64,000 bases of DNA from Rhodamnia argentea (taxonomy: Eukaryota > Streptophyta > Magnoliopsida > Myrtales > Myrtaceae). The notes under the pieces are model-generated. The model did not search any database. It was not told the DNA's origin and saw only the letters and a list, made by a program, of their open reading frames with translations. Numbering within the stretch: the first letter of the stretch is position 1; each line of letters begins with the position of its first letter. Positions 23,130 through 32,900 of this stretch are shown in pieces. Made by a program: the position numbers and the translations under genes. The stretch lies in the NCBI RefSeq assembly GCF_020921035.1, contig NC_063154.1:19379861-19443860 (forward strand), in the 5' to 3' direction.

Positions 23130-23137
<8 letters not shown>
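23129..23137 (-). other. Partial tRNA-Met primer site at the viral border
   Basis: On the minus strand TATCAGAGC is followed by CATGG. It is the inner part of the tRNA-Met complementary site, cut off by the TA repeat on its outer side. In caulimovirids the primer site is position 1 of the circular map and the place of a strand gap, so the copy was linearised at that gap. Confidence 0.75.

Positions 23138-23166
<29 letters not shown>
23135..23166. repeat. TA microsatellite at the right border of the viral insert
   Basis: An uninterrupted AT run directly abutting the viral primer site, partner of the run at 14883-14903. Copia sequence resumes after it. Confidence 0.95.
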
Positions 23167-23173
<7 letters not shown>

Positions 23174-23624
23174 AAATGGAGGATGGCTTAGATATATATA
23201 GCCATATTGTGTAGAGCTTATTTTGTTGATAGCATGTATAATGTTTAAGGTACTTGCTATTTGTATCTTGTAATCTATATATGATTTGATGTTTAGATTA
23301 TTTGTATATTAGTTCAAATCATGCTATGCCATGTTATGTTTACATGATATAGGGATCATAGTATACTTTATGATCTTTATCTGAGTGGGGAGTTCTATAA
23401 AGTTTTAGTAACTTTAGTGAAGTCAATTTTACATAAATGATTATATTAATGATAATTTCAAACGAGGATTCTTGGATGATGATTGGGAACATAGTGAACT
23501 TTCGAATCTGAGGCCTTATGTGAAATTATTCATTAATATAATTGGTTAGTGTAAAATAGATGCATAAATATTAGGCATTGATAGTTCGTGAATACATGTC
23601 TATAGAACTTTGTGTTCGGATACA
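23167..23624 (+). other. Copia untranslated region after the viral insert
   Basis: AT-rich copia interior between the TA repeat and the first gag-like codons near 23625. It contains no coding frame. Confidence 0.5.
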
Positions 23625-24500
23625 ATGGCTTTAGCTTCTTAGAAATCGTAGCTAAGCTTGACCAAAGAAAGAAATTGGACGGTGAAAATTATAAAAACTG
23701 GAATAGGATCCAGTATGTGCTAGAAGAGCAAGAAGCACTATGAGCTCTTAACCTAGTTATGGAAGAACATGAAAATGGGAATACCGCACAATATAGAAGA
23801 GAAAAAGAAGCATTTGCTGCATGGAAAATGATGAACTCCATTGCTCGCATTATGTTGTTGAGCAATATGAAGAATGATTTTATGCGTGAGTTTAGGCATT
23901 TTTGAAAATGCCAAAGTCAAGTGGGAGTCATTAAAAACTAAGTTTGGTTAGACATCGATCACCAACTTGAGACAGATCACTATAAGATTTGACACTTATA
24001 TGATGCCTCATGAGCAGAATATGAAACCACATTTTGAGGCATTTGTCAAACATGATAAGTGAACCGTAAAAATACATGCCATATTTTGAAGACCGATGAG
24101 TAGCAAATGCAAGCAGTAATATGTTCCTTACTTCATAGCTGTGTGCATATGAATATCTACTTGATCCACAATAAAAGTTAAAGACTTTTTAGAATGTTAT
24201 GCGACGCCTTGAACTAGAGGTTAATTGCCTTCTGGTGGCGAAACCCGAAATCAACATTTGTTATGCTAATTCTAGTTCAAATGAGCTTTGTGCTCCAAGC
24301 GTAAGCGTCAATATGGCTTTAAGAAGTGGAAAGGATAAAGGAACAAATCCTTCCGGATAGAAATTCAAGTTTAACCGACATTAGAAAGGAAAACGTTCTT
24401 TCAAGAAAAATATATCAAATGTGAAATGTTTGAACTGTGGCAAAAATGGCCACTTTGCTCATAACTGTGGTGAGTCAAAGAAGTTAGAAACCTTTTGTAC
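23625..24500 (+). pseudogene. Copia gag remnant
   Basis: Reads LDGENYKNWNRIQYVLEEQ, then KEAFAAWKMMNSIARIML, typical of the UBN2-type copia gag, and ends with a CCHC knuckle CLNCGKNGHFAHNC at about 24427-24468. Stops appear within the first 40 codons and repeatedly later, so no capsid protein can be made. Confidence 0.85.
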
Positions 24501-24529
24501 ACTTAAAAGTATACATATATCTCCGGTTC

Positions 24530-25500
24530 GGCCAGAATCGAATCTCATCTTTTGTGGATTGTAGACTTAGAGACCACAGGTCATGTAGTAAAAAAAAAAA
24601 ATGCCTTAGTGGAATTTTAACGGGTTCCACTTGGAGCAAAGTGGATAAATGTGGGAAATAACTCCCGAGTGGAAGTTAAAGGGATTAGCACCTGCCAATT
24701 GAATATGCGCGTTGGTCGCACCCTATTCCTACATGATATATTATATGCTCCAAAAACTCGACGAAATTTAATATTCGTGTTAGTTTTGGTTAAACTTGAT
24801 TTCAGTTTGAACTTTCATAACGATGGTGATGACTTGTCGTTTGGAATAAGTTATTATGATTCTGGATGGTTTCATCGTGCTGATTGTTAAGTACAATAAT
24901 GTAAATGTAAATTTTTCCCTCTTTTCATCTTTTGTGATGATATGAATATGTGGCATGTTAGGCTGGGTCATTTTGGCCAATAACAAATATTTACATAAGC
25001 CAAATATGGCTTATTGGGCAATATTGAAAATGTCGATTTGCCTATTTGTGAGCATGCCTTGTGGGAAAAACAAAGAGGAAACCATTTGGAAAAGAAACAA
25101 GAACCGAGTTTCCTTTGCGGTTAATCCATTCGGACATATGTGGTTCAATGAATGTAAGAGGAGGACATGGAGCCGTTTAGGTCTATGATAGCATATGTTA
25201 ATTTGCCTATCACCTTTTGAGGTGAAGCTTTATTGATTGTTGTCTAGATACTTAATCGTATGCCTTCTAAATCAGTTACTTCTACTCCATATGAGTTGTG
25301 GAAATGTCGATAATAAGATTTGACTTTTCTTAGACCTTGAGAATCTGCTGCCTATACTCATAAGTTCTCCTACATGTATGGAAAATTAGGCCCTAGAGGC
25401 AAAAAGAGTATCTTCATGAGATACCGAGAGCACTCAAAAGGGTACGTGGTATAGGTGAGCAAGAAAGTAAAAGTGTAATTGAATATCAATCACGAGATGT
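24530..25500 (+). pseudogene. Copia protease and integrase remnant
   Basis: A WIVDLETTGHV segment (protease region), an LFLHDILYAPKTRRNLI segment linking to integrase, an SDICGSMNVRGG segment near 25129-25165 and TPYELWKC near 25289-25312 are hallmarks of copia pol in the expected order. Frame changes and stops separate all of them. Confidence 0.75.
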
Positions 25501-25859
25501 CACATTTTTAGTGAATGAATTTTCAAATAAGGGCGAGCTAAATAAAAAAAAAATTCTCTGTTTCAAATCTTGGACAGTGATAATGATTTTACTAGAGCAT
25601 CTCATCCAAGTGGGAGCAATGTGAGAAGTGGGGAATTTGCTTCGAACTAGTCTCAATTGCAACCACTTGATGTAAAAATGTTGTCATTATCTAATCCGAG
25701 TTGGAGCATAATGGAGAACGATGTACTAAGTGTACAATCTCCAATTTGGCGAACAAGTCGCAAAAAGCTTTCTCCGTCGACTCGTCGATATTTAGACATT
25801 GAAGTTAAAAGCTTTTATGGTTGCTCCACAAGAAGAGAATGAGCCAAAGAATGTAAATG

Positions 25860-26960
25860 AGGCTCCGACTTGCCCCGATAAGGAAAAGTGGATATAAGCA
25901 ATGGAAAAAGAGATGGAGTCAATAGGATCAAATCAAGTTTAGAAACTGATTGATCTTCTGCATGGACACAAAGCCATTGGGAGCAAATGAGTTTTCAAAA
26001 TAAAGCATAAAGCTAATGGCTTGATTGAGAGATATAAGGCTCGCCTTGTGGTGAAATGGTATAATTAATTCACCTCATTCTGGTAGTGATTAGTATAGAT
26101 CTTGAATTACATCAAATGGATGTGAAGACTACTATTCTCAATGGAGAATTAATAGAAGAAATCTATATGAAACAACCTATTGGGTTTGTTACAGAAGGCC
26201 AAGAACAAAATATATATCGACTTTTGAGATCGATATATGGCCTCAAGCGATCTTCGAGATAATGATATATATTTTTTCGTAATGCCATAGTGGCAAACGT
26301 TTTGTAATGACCGACGAGGATCATTGTGTATATATCAAAAGATCCAAAGATCAATGAATGATCTTATCATTATATGTTGATGATATACTAATTGCCAGAA
26401 GCAATATGGAGTTTATCGATACTGTCAAGAATTGGTTATGTTCCAATTTTGAGATAAAAGATATAGGTGAATCTGCATACATTCTTGAAATTGAGATTTT
26501 GGGACATTTTCTAAAGAGATTGTGATCTCTTTCACAAGACACTCATATAGATGAAGTCCTTGAATGATTTCGCATGCAAGATTGTAAACTCAAAGATACT
26601 CCTATTGCAAGAGGTGAAGGCCCGATCCATAAAATGTATCATGATACTCCACAAATAAATGAAAAATGGAAAGTGTTCCATCTGCTAGTGCTGTGGAAAG
26701 CTTCATGTGCGCTATGAAGTGTACTAGACCTAATACTTGTTATGCAGTTGGAATGGTAAGTGTACCGGTCCAATCTAGGTCAAGCACATTGGATTGCCGT
26801 CAAGAGATTCTCGAGGTATCTAAAAAAATATTGCTGATTTTTTTGCTGAGTTATCAAAGTAGAGATCTAATGCTAGATATGAGTTCTGATGGATTCTTTT
26901 AAAGAGAGTAGATTGGTGAACTCAAGTTAGACATTGAGTATGTCCGAACTATCGTCCGTA
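25860..26960 (+). pseudogene. Copia reverse transcriptase and RNase H remnant
   Basis: Reads ELHQMDVKTTILNGELIEEIY and IYRLLRSIYGLKRSS (RVT_2 motifs), then SLYVDDILIARS with the catalytic YVDD near 26371-26382. A start of the RNase H region follows (MCAMKCTRPNTCYAVGMVS, 26707-26763). Several stops and shifts make it non-functional. Confidence 0.88.
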
Positions 26961-27635
26961 CGGTATTAAGAGAAAAGACATACGCTCCATGGGAAATGAG
27001 AGAATACCGTAATACGTACTTCATATTACGTATGCATGAGCCGACCAAAAAGAGTTTGGCAAGAGTTTTGATCTCAACTCTACAGCCGTGTGAGACTCTT
27101 GAGGATAAGAGTTCTCAATTTAGTCCCCTCATGACTCTTACTTATTCTCAAGATTTCTTTTCGGTGTTCGCTATCTTAGGGTGTTGCCTATGATCATGAG
27201 ATTGATTCGATCTAATGGGACATTTCTAGAAAAGCGAGCTGGATTGAGATTGAGAGGTTTAAGAGAAGAGGAAGATCAATTTATTTTGACGTCACATTCA
27301 ATCTTTGTATTCACGGGTCGACCAATTATGATTATTTGAGTTTAGTCATGATTGTGAATACAATGTATTGTATTTAAATACTAAAAGAGATCGAGAGAAA
27401 TATGATGTAAATGTGACAAATTGATCTAGGGTAACGCATACCGGATCTACTCCGAATTAATATGCCTATTTTGAGCTGCTATATACTCCTAACGGATGTA
27501 TGGCAACGAGCTCTCGCAATATGCTGGTCGCACGGATTATTTGTTAATATGAACTTTACAAAAAAGAGAGAGTTATGTTTAACCCTTTATGGGCAAGTAA
27601 GAGTTATAGGTAGCCCATCATGGGCGAGTGGGAGA
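26960..27635 (+). other. Copia 3' internal region with polypurine tract
   Basis: No domain was recognised. It ends in the purine stretch GCGAGTGGGAGA at 27624-27635 immediately before the 3' LTR, which is the primer for plus-strand synthesis. Confidence 0.7.
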
Positions 27636-28012
27636 TGTTGGATTTTATGGGGTGTACGGTAAGTACCGTGGTTCGCCCATGTAGGCTACCACACCCCTTA
27701 TAATACTAGATAACTGCTAAAGGCAGTTACTCATTTTTTGAACGTGAATAAGAATCACGTTTCTTTATCTGTTGGTAGAGTCGCTTCGGACGCTCAATGA
27801 ACAAGGAAAGAAGAAAACCTCAATAAATCTCTCTCGATCGTCAAACGAACGAAGGACTCTCTCGAGGCTGCATTGTGTACATTTAATCTGTGAAAATCCG
27901 AGGTGCGTTCGTTACGTGATGCATTTCTCCGATTAGTGATTCAAGATTGATTGTAGGGCTTGTTGATTCAGAGTAATTCCGCTGCGTATGTTTATGGGAT
28001 CCGTTCCCATCA
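27636..28012 (+). repeat. 3' LTR of the copia element
   Basis: 377 bp, TG...CA, near-identical to 13277-13654, followed by the target duplication GATAT at 28013-28017. Joining the flanks across the element gives a continuous frame (RQLSVDIKVAADAGVLITVEG), hinting that the target may once have been coding; I do not recognise it. Confidence 0.95.
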
Positions 28013-28017
28013 GATAT

Positions 28018-28345
28018 CAAAGTTGCTGCTGATGCAGGTGTCCTCATTACCGTCGAAGGTAATGCATAATTGTCCCTAAACTTTTCAATTATTACACGTT
28101 ACTCCAGCGAACTTTCATTTTGTTCTAGCCGTAAAAAAAATAAAAAATAAAAAATAAAAAGGTGATGAAAACCATCATCCAAGAGGGCCCACCAAAATGG
28201 TCATCATGCTTGCTGGCCACGATTGTATAATGTTGCTGATTTTCCACCGACGGGTTGACTACAAGATCAGAACTAACGACCTTCATAATTCTCCCCTAGA
28301 TTCTAGATTATCCCGCTTTCTCTTTGTTCATCTTCTACCTCAAGT
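28018..28345. other. Unit-A distal flank, end of the duplicated block
   Basis: 28030-28345 matches 53525-53790 in unit B (for example the GATTGTATAATGTTGCTGAT stretch near 28221). Beyond 28345 the two units diverge, so this marks one edge of the duplication. No gene seen. Confidence 0.6.
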
Positions 28346-28900
28346 ACTTGAAAAAATATTCGGTGGTTGTTTAGTACCAGTTTACAGGCTGATGTGGCAC
28401 AGAATTTTTGTTGACAGCCAATTATATATTGTCACATGTCGATAACGTGGACATGAATTAAAATTTTCATTCTTTTTTCCTCTCTCTTCTGCTCCATCAT
28501 CGATCGGCATTGCTAAGATAGAATATAAGTCTCTGTCTGTGGTGTTTGGGAGAGAGAATGTTTGTCGGTCACCAGATCGGGCAAGGGTGGTGAGGGCTCC
28601 CTCACCGGCAGTAGCAAGGTCGACCCTTGTTTGAGCTGGGCGAGGCGAGATCTTGTAGCCACCGGTGAGTCATCCCATCCTAATGTGGAAAAGAAGACCT
28701 GCCAAAGCTTTTTAGCGTGCGCTTTTCTATGATGTCGGCTAGATTTTAGTCAAATGATCCCCTTCGCTCAAGTGAAAAAAAAATCACCGACAATGCTTCG
28801 CAGTGGCAACAAATTATTCGTTATTGCTCCTTTGCCCCTCCTTGTCCCATTTTACAAGGATTTTCTTTCCGTTGCTAAATTTAGGACTAATGCTAAAAAA
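28346..28900. other. Intergenic stretch, repeat-like
   Basis: Includes a GC-rich part (28570-28670) with GGGCAAGGG and GAGCTGGGCGAGGCGAG phrases that resembles the GC-rich repeats at 57.55-58.2 kb. No coding support. Confidence 0.35.
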
Positions 28901-28906
28901 AAAAAA

Positions 28907-29390
28907 AAAACTTCGAACTGATATATTTGTGATAAATTTACCTCTAATAATTTTTTATCGTAAAAAACTCTACATTAATACTTTTGTGATACATCTACAT
29001 CCAAATTAATTTTTTTATCACAAAAATCCTAAACCAAGACACCTGTAATAAATTTACTTCAAATTATTTTTTTGACCATCAAAAAAGTCCTAAAATAATA
29101 TAATTATGACAAATTTATCCTTCATTAATTTCAATTAATGTGGGTTAACATTACGAAAAAAATCCCAAATTTGATATACCTGTAATAAACATAAAGGAAA
29201 AACACTTAACTTGTACACCCGTCAATTGCCACATATCATCCGACTCAATAATTCGACGGTAAAACGGAACAAAAATCAACGGAGTATAAATTTAACACAG
29301 GTGTACCTGTTTTCGATAAATTTATTACAGATAAATGATCAAAAAAATAATTTTGAGTAAATTTATTATAGGTGTATCAATTTGGACAGT
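28907..29390. repeat. AT-rich foldback/MITE-like repeat
   Basis: Modules of roughly 70 bases containing GATAAATTTACCTC or TAATAAATTTACTTC followed by a T-run recur about four times between 28915 and 29130. The same module occurs in inverted orientation at 29310-29385, giving a foldback layout. It ends where the TNL upstream region begins. Confidence 0.5.
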
Positions 29391-29392
29391 CC

Positions 29393-29640
29393 GTGTGGGC
29401 AGGGATGACCCACTTACCATGCTTAGTAGGGGTTTGTTAATATAAATGTTAGAAAAAGCAAATAGCTGAAATTCTAGTCTTTCGAAGCTGAAGAGTTTGA
29501 AAGGTAAGGCATGAGCACGATGAGTCAAATTCAAATTTTGTGAAAGAAAATTCTGATATGCAGTTGCCGGTGTAGTGTATAAACTGAAGTTATGGTCTTG
29601 GTAATCAACAAAAAAACACGCGATACGAATTACGCAGGAA
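29393..29640 (+). repeat. TNL-B upstream segment with an inverted partner at 53.8 kb
   Basis: About 245 bases upstream of TNL-B match the reverse complement of 53793-54035 at roughly 85 percent by eye, for example TTCTGATATGCAGTTGCCGG here against the reverse of the 53856 region. It lies about 290-540 bases before the TNL start codon. Confidence 0.85.
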
Positions 29641-29850
29641 TGGGGGAAAAAGACGACAGGACCAGAGGGAGTTTAATGCGAGAATAAAAGTTCGGTTTGG
29701 GGAGTTGTAATCTGATCGCGTGCTGCGCAGGAAAACAGCTCGCGCTGCTGTTTTCCACCCTGATCTTTTCCTTGTTATTTCCACGCACGAAGACAAAAAC
29801 GACTATAAGCGCGTGATTACTGTTCCTGGTCAATAAATTGGCGGCTGGCT

Positions 29851-29868
29851 TCGATTTATATAAATCGA
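29851..29868 (+). promoter_or_regulatory. Probable TATA box of TNL-B inside an 18-bp perfect palindrome
   Basis: TCGATTTATATAAATCGA is its own reverse complement and contains TATATAA at 29857-29863, 68-74 bases before the start codon. TATA position and spacing fit a core promoter with a short leader. Confidence 0.6.
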
Positions 29869-29930
29869 GCCAATGGAGAGACAAGTAAGTGGGCAACAAG
29901 GAAGCATTTCGGTTTTCTTCTCCATCTGGC

Positions 29931-32900
29931 ATGAAAGCCAAAAACGGAATGCATCTTCTTCCCATTAAGAAACGCAAACTCAGTGAGGTTAGAAATGCCA
30001 AAGATGTTGATACTGGTGGTGGATCTGGTTCGGTGACTGCGCCGACCGGAGCTAATTCCGGTGGATCTAGTTCGTCTCCGACAGAGACTACTAATGGTTC
30101 ATTTAGTTCGTCGATCGCACCACTTGGAGACCCCTACGATGTGTTCTTGAGCTTTAGAGGTAAGGATACTCGACTTGGCTTCACCGATCACCTCTACAAG
30201 GGGCTTGTCGATGCCAGAATCCGTACTTTCAGAGACAATGAGGGGCTCCGCCGAGGTGAGAAGATCGCCGAGCTCTTTGCGGCCATCAAGAACAGTAAGT
30301 TCTTGATCCCCATTCTTTCTGAGAATTATGGTACGAGCAGTTGGTGCCTGCATGAATTAGTTCAAATAATGGAGTGCAAGAAAAAGAACGCAGAGGTTAT
30401 AGTGTTGCCTATATTCTACAAAGTGAAACCATCTGACGTGGCACATCAAAAGGGGAGGTTTGGAGATGAATTTCGTAAGCGTGAGAGGCGTTTGCGTAAA
30501 AGGAGGGGTTTCGACTCAACAATATTGGAGAAATGGAAGGAAGCACTCGTAGAAGTCAGCTCCTTGAAAGGACACTGCGCCTCTGGGTAAGGACCCCATT
30601 CGCTTCAGTAATAAAAGATTTTTCAGATGAATTTTTATTGTTATATCCAAATATTTTTTTAATATTTAATTTTTTAAAGTATAAACTACGTTTCGACCAA
30701 AGAAAAAAGTACAAACAATGTTAATCTTCAAGGCAAACTTTTCTAATTTCTGATTTATTTGAGATCAATAATGCAACTTATTGGTGGTTCCAATTTGGAG
30801 CTCGTATACAAAAGAAATATCTGATTGGTTATATATGATTATTGTAAATATAATAAAGGAAAAAAATATTAACTTTATTATTTGTTTGTAACTTTTCAAT
30901 GCATTTTCCTATCTTCAAGATCACCACATAATTTCTATCTCATACATCTACATAAATTGAAGCGTTGTTGTCATTTTGGGGAAAAATTACTCTACTACTT
31001 TCCAATAAAATCAATATCAGATTGACTAAAATCATAGAACATAAACAGTCATATGGAAAACAACGTACACATGTTATCTAGAAAAACGCCTAGAATCTTG
31101 CAAGCGTGTACAGTTGCGCAAATAAAGAGAAAACCCCTCAATTGAATTCCTCTTGTATAAAAAATTATTACTTGTTTATTGACTGATGGCTGAACTCTCG
31201 TAAGACTCCGGCTTATTGGATTTTTGCTTAGTCAACCGCTCTAGAAAGTTCTCAAAGTCACACCCTCGTCATACGAATATCTTTGGCAGCAACAAGTGTA
31301 AAACACAATATCAATCCATGACATGTACAATATTCAGAATTCATTAGCCATACCTCAAGTTTCTTCCTGTTCAATACATAATGTTGGCCTAATAATGGTA
31401 TGGCGCATTCCCAGTTTAGTCTTAGCATATAAGATAATATATCATTCTTAAGAGTTTTCAATTTATGCCCAGATTTATTTACTTCTCTATTCTCATTAAA
31501 TTAGCAATGTAGAATTCTTGTTGCAATGTACTTGAACTCTTGTGACATCTGACAGGCCTGAAGGAGAGTTGGTGAAATCGGTTGTTCGAGAAGTGTTGAG
31601 CGAGCTGATTAGAAAGTTTGAGTTGGATGTTCCTGAGAATTTAGTTGGAATTGGTAGTCAAGTGGAGGAGGTTATGAAATCCGTGCGTAATAATTCTCAT
31701 GCCACCCTATTCGTTGGTATCCACGGAATGGGAGGCATTGGTAAGACAACTATTGCTAAAACCATCTATAACCAGCTCTTGAATCAATTTGAGTATCGTA
31801 GCTTCATTGCTGATATTAGGGAGAAATATAAGAATGGCGTTGAGCGCTTGCATAATCAGTTGATCCATGATATGCTGAAGGAAGAAAATCTAGTTCGTAA
31901 TAGGGATGAAGGGATTAAGCTCCTCTCATCCCGCTTTAAAGATAAGAAAGTGCTGATTCTCCTTGATGACGTGGATGCTGATTCTCACTTGGAGGATTTG
32001 GCCGGAAATCATGATTGGTTTTCTTTGGGAAGTGTGATCATTATTACCACGAGAGACAAGAGTATTCTTGACAAAGCACGTGTGGACTGTAAACATGACC
32101 ACCATGTTTTGGATAAGGATAGTTCTTTGATTCTGTTTAGTAGACATGCGTTTCGAAATGACGCTCCTCCTAGTGAATTTCAGAAACTCACTAATGAAGT
32201 TGTGTCCACTACCGGAAGGCTTCCCTTATCTCTTAAAGTTTTAGGTTCATTTTTGTGTGATAAACCACAAGGAGTATGGGAAGATACGATAAAACAATTA
32301 AGAAATGTCCCGGATAAGGAAGTGCAAAAAAGGTTAAAGATCGATTACGACGCATTAGAAGAGGGACAAAAACAGATATTTTTGGATATCGCTTGTTTTT
32401 TCATTGACACTGACTTGAGAATCGCATCCTACATGTGGGACGCTTGTGACTTTTACCCAAAGAAGGGAATTGAAGTACTAAAATTAAGGTCACTAATTAA
32501 AGTTGGAGAGAATTATGAGCTCAAAATGCATGACCAATTGCGAGATTTTGGTCTAGAAATCGTCCGCCAAGAAGACGAGAGGGAGCCTCGAAATCGCAGC
32601 AGGTTATGGGACTCAAAGGAAGTCATGAAAGTGCTAGAGGAAGATGAGGTAACTGTTTCTCTTCTTTTGCCCCCATTAGTCCGCGTCCACTGTCAAAGTG
32701 ATGTTGGTCCTCCGCTTAGTGCTTGCCCTAGTGACCAGAGAACGTTCTAATGTTATTGTCTCCATGCCTTTTTATTGACGTGATTAGAAAGTAGGAGATC
32801 GCTCTTTCTTAATAAGTATTGCAGCTTATTTGAGACTTTTCTTAGACTTTTCTTACACAAGTGTACAATATGAAGTTTTTTCCAAGAACGAGGTACTTTA

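Larger units (their letters stand above)
14904..23134 (-). mobile_element. Endogenous pararetrovirus, florendovirus-like (Caulimoviridae)
   Basis: An 8.2-kb minus-strand viral genome copy. In coding direction it has a tRNA-Met primer site at the 23.13-kb end, a polyprotein frame with movement protein, coat protein with a CCHC knuckle, aspartic protease (DTGA), reverse transcriptase (YIDD) and RNase H, then a second overlapping frame, then about 1 kb of non-coding leader/promoter. There is no integrase and there are no LTRs, which separates it from Gypsy elements. Joining domain order, a separate second ORF and borders in TA repeats fit the genus Florendovirus; the genus call is inference. The copy is complete end to end but has two in-frame stops in ORF1 and one frameshift near the end of ORF2, so as it stands it does not encode the full set of proteins. 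Confidence 0.9.
13277..28012 (+). mobile_element. Ty1/copia LTR retrotransposon, decayed, interrupted by a pararetrovirus
   Basis: A complete element by structure: 5' LTR 13277-13654 and 3' LTR 27636-28012, both starting TG and ending CA, flanked by a perfect 5-bp target duplication GATAT (13272-13276 and 28013-28017). It has an initiator-Met-tRNA primer site after the 5' LTR and a polypurine tract before the 3' LTR. Protein remnants lie in the order gag, protease, integrase, RT, RNase H (23.6-26.9 kb), which is the copia order. The internal region is split at a TA repeat by the 8.2-kb caulimovirid insert at 14904-23134. The coding part has many stops and frameshifts. Confidence 0.95.

Noticed and set aside
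14904..23134. The minus-strand gag-pol-like genes as a Ty3/Gypsy element
   Set aside because: A movement-protein domain is present, there is no integrase and there are no LTRs; this is a caulimovirid.
29889..29930. Extending the TNL-B start to 29889
   Set aside because: That frame begins with GTG, not ATG; the first ATG in frame is at 29931.
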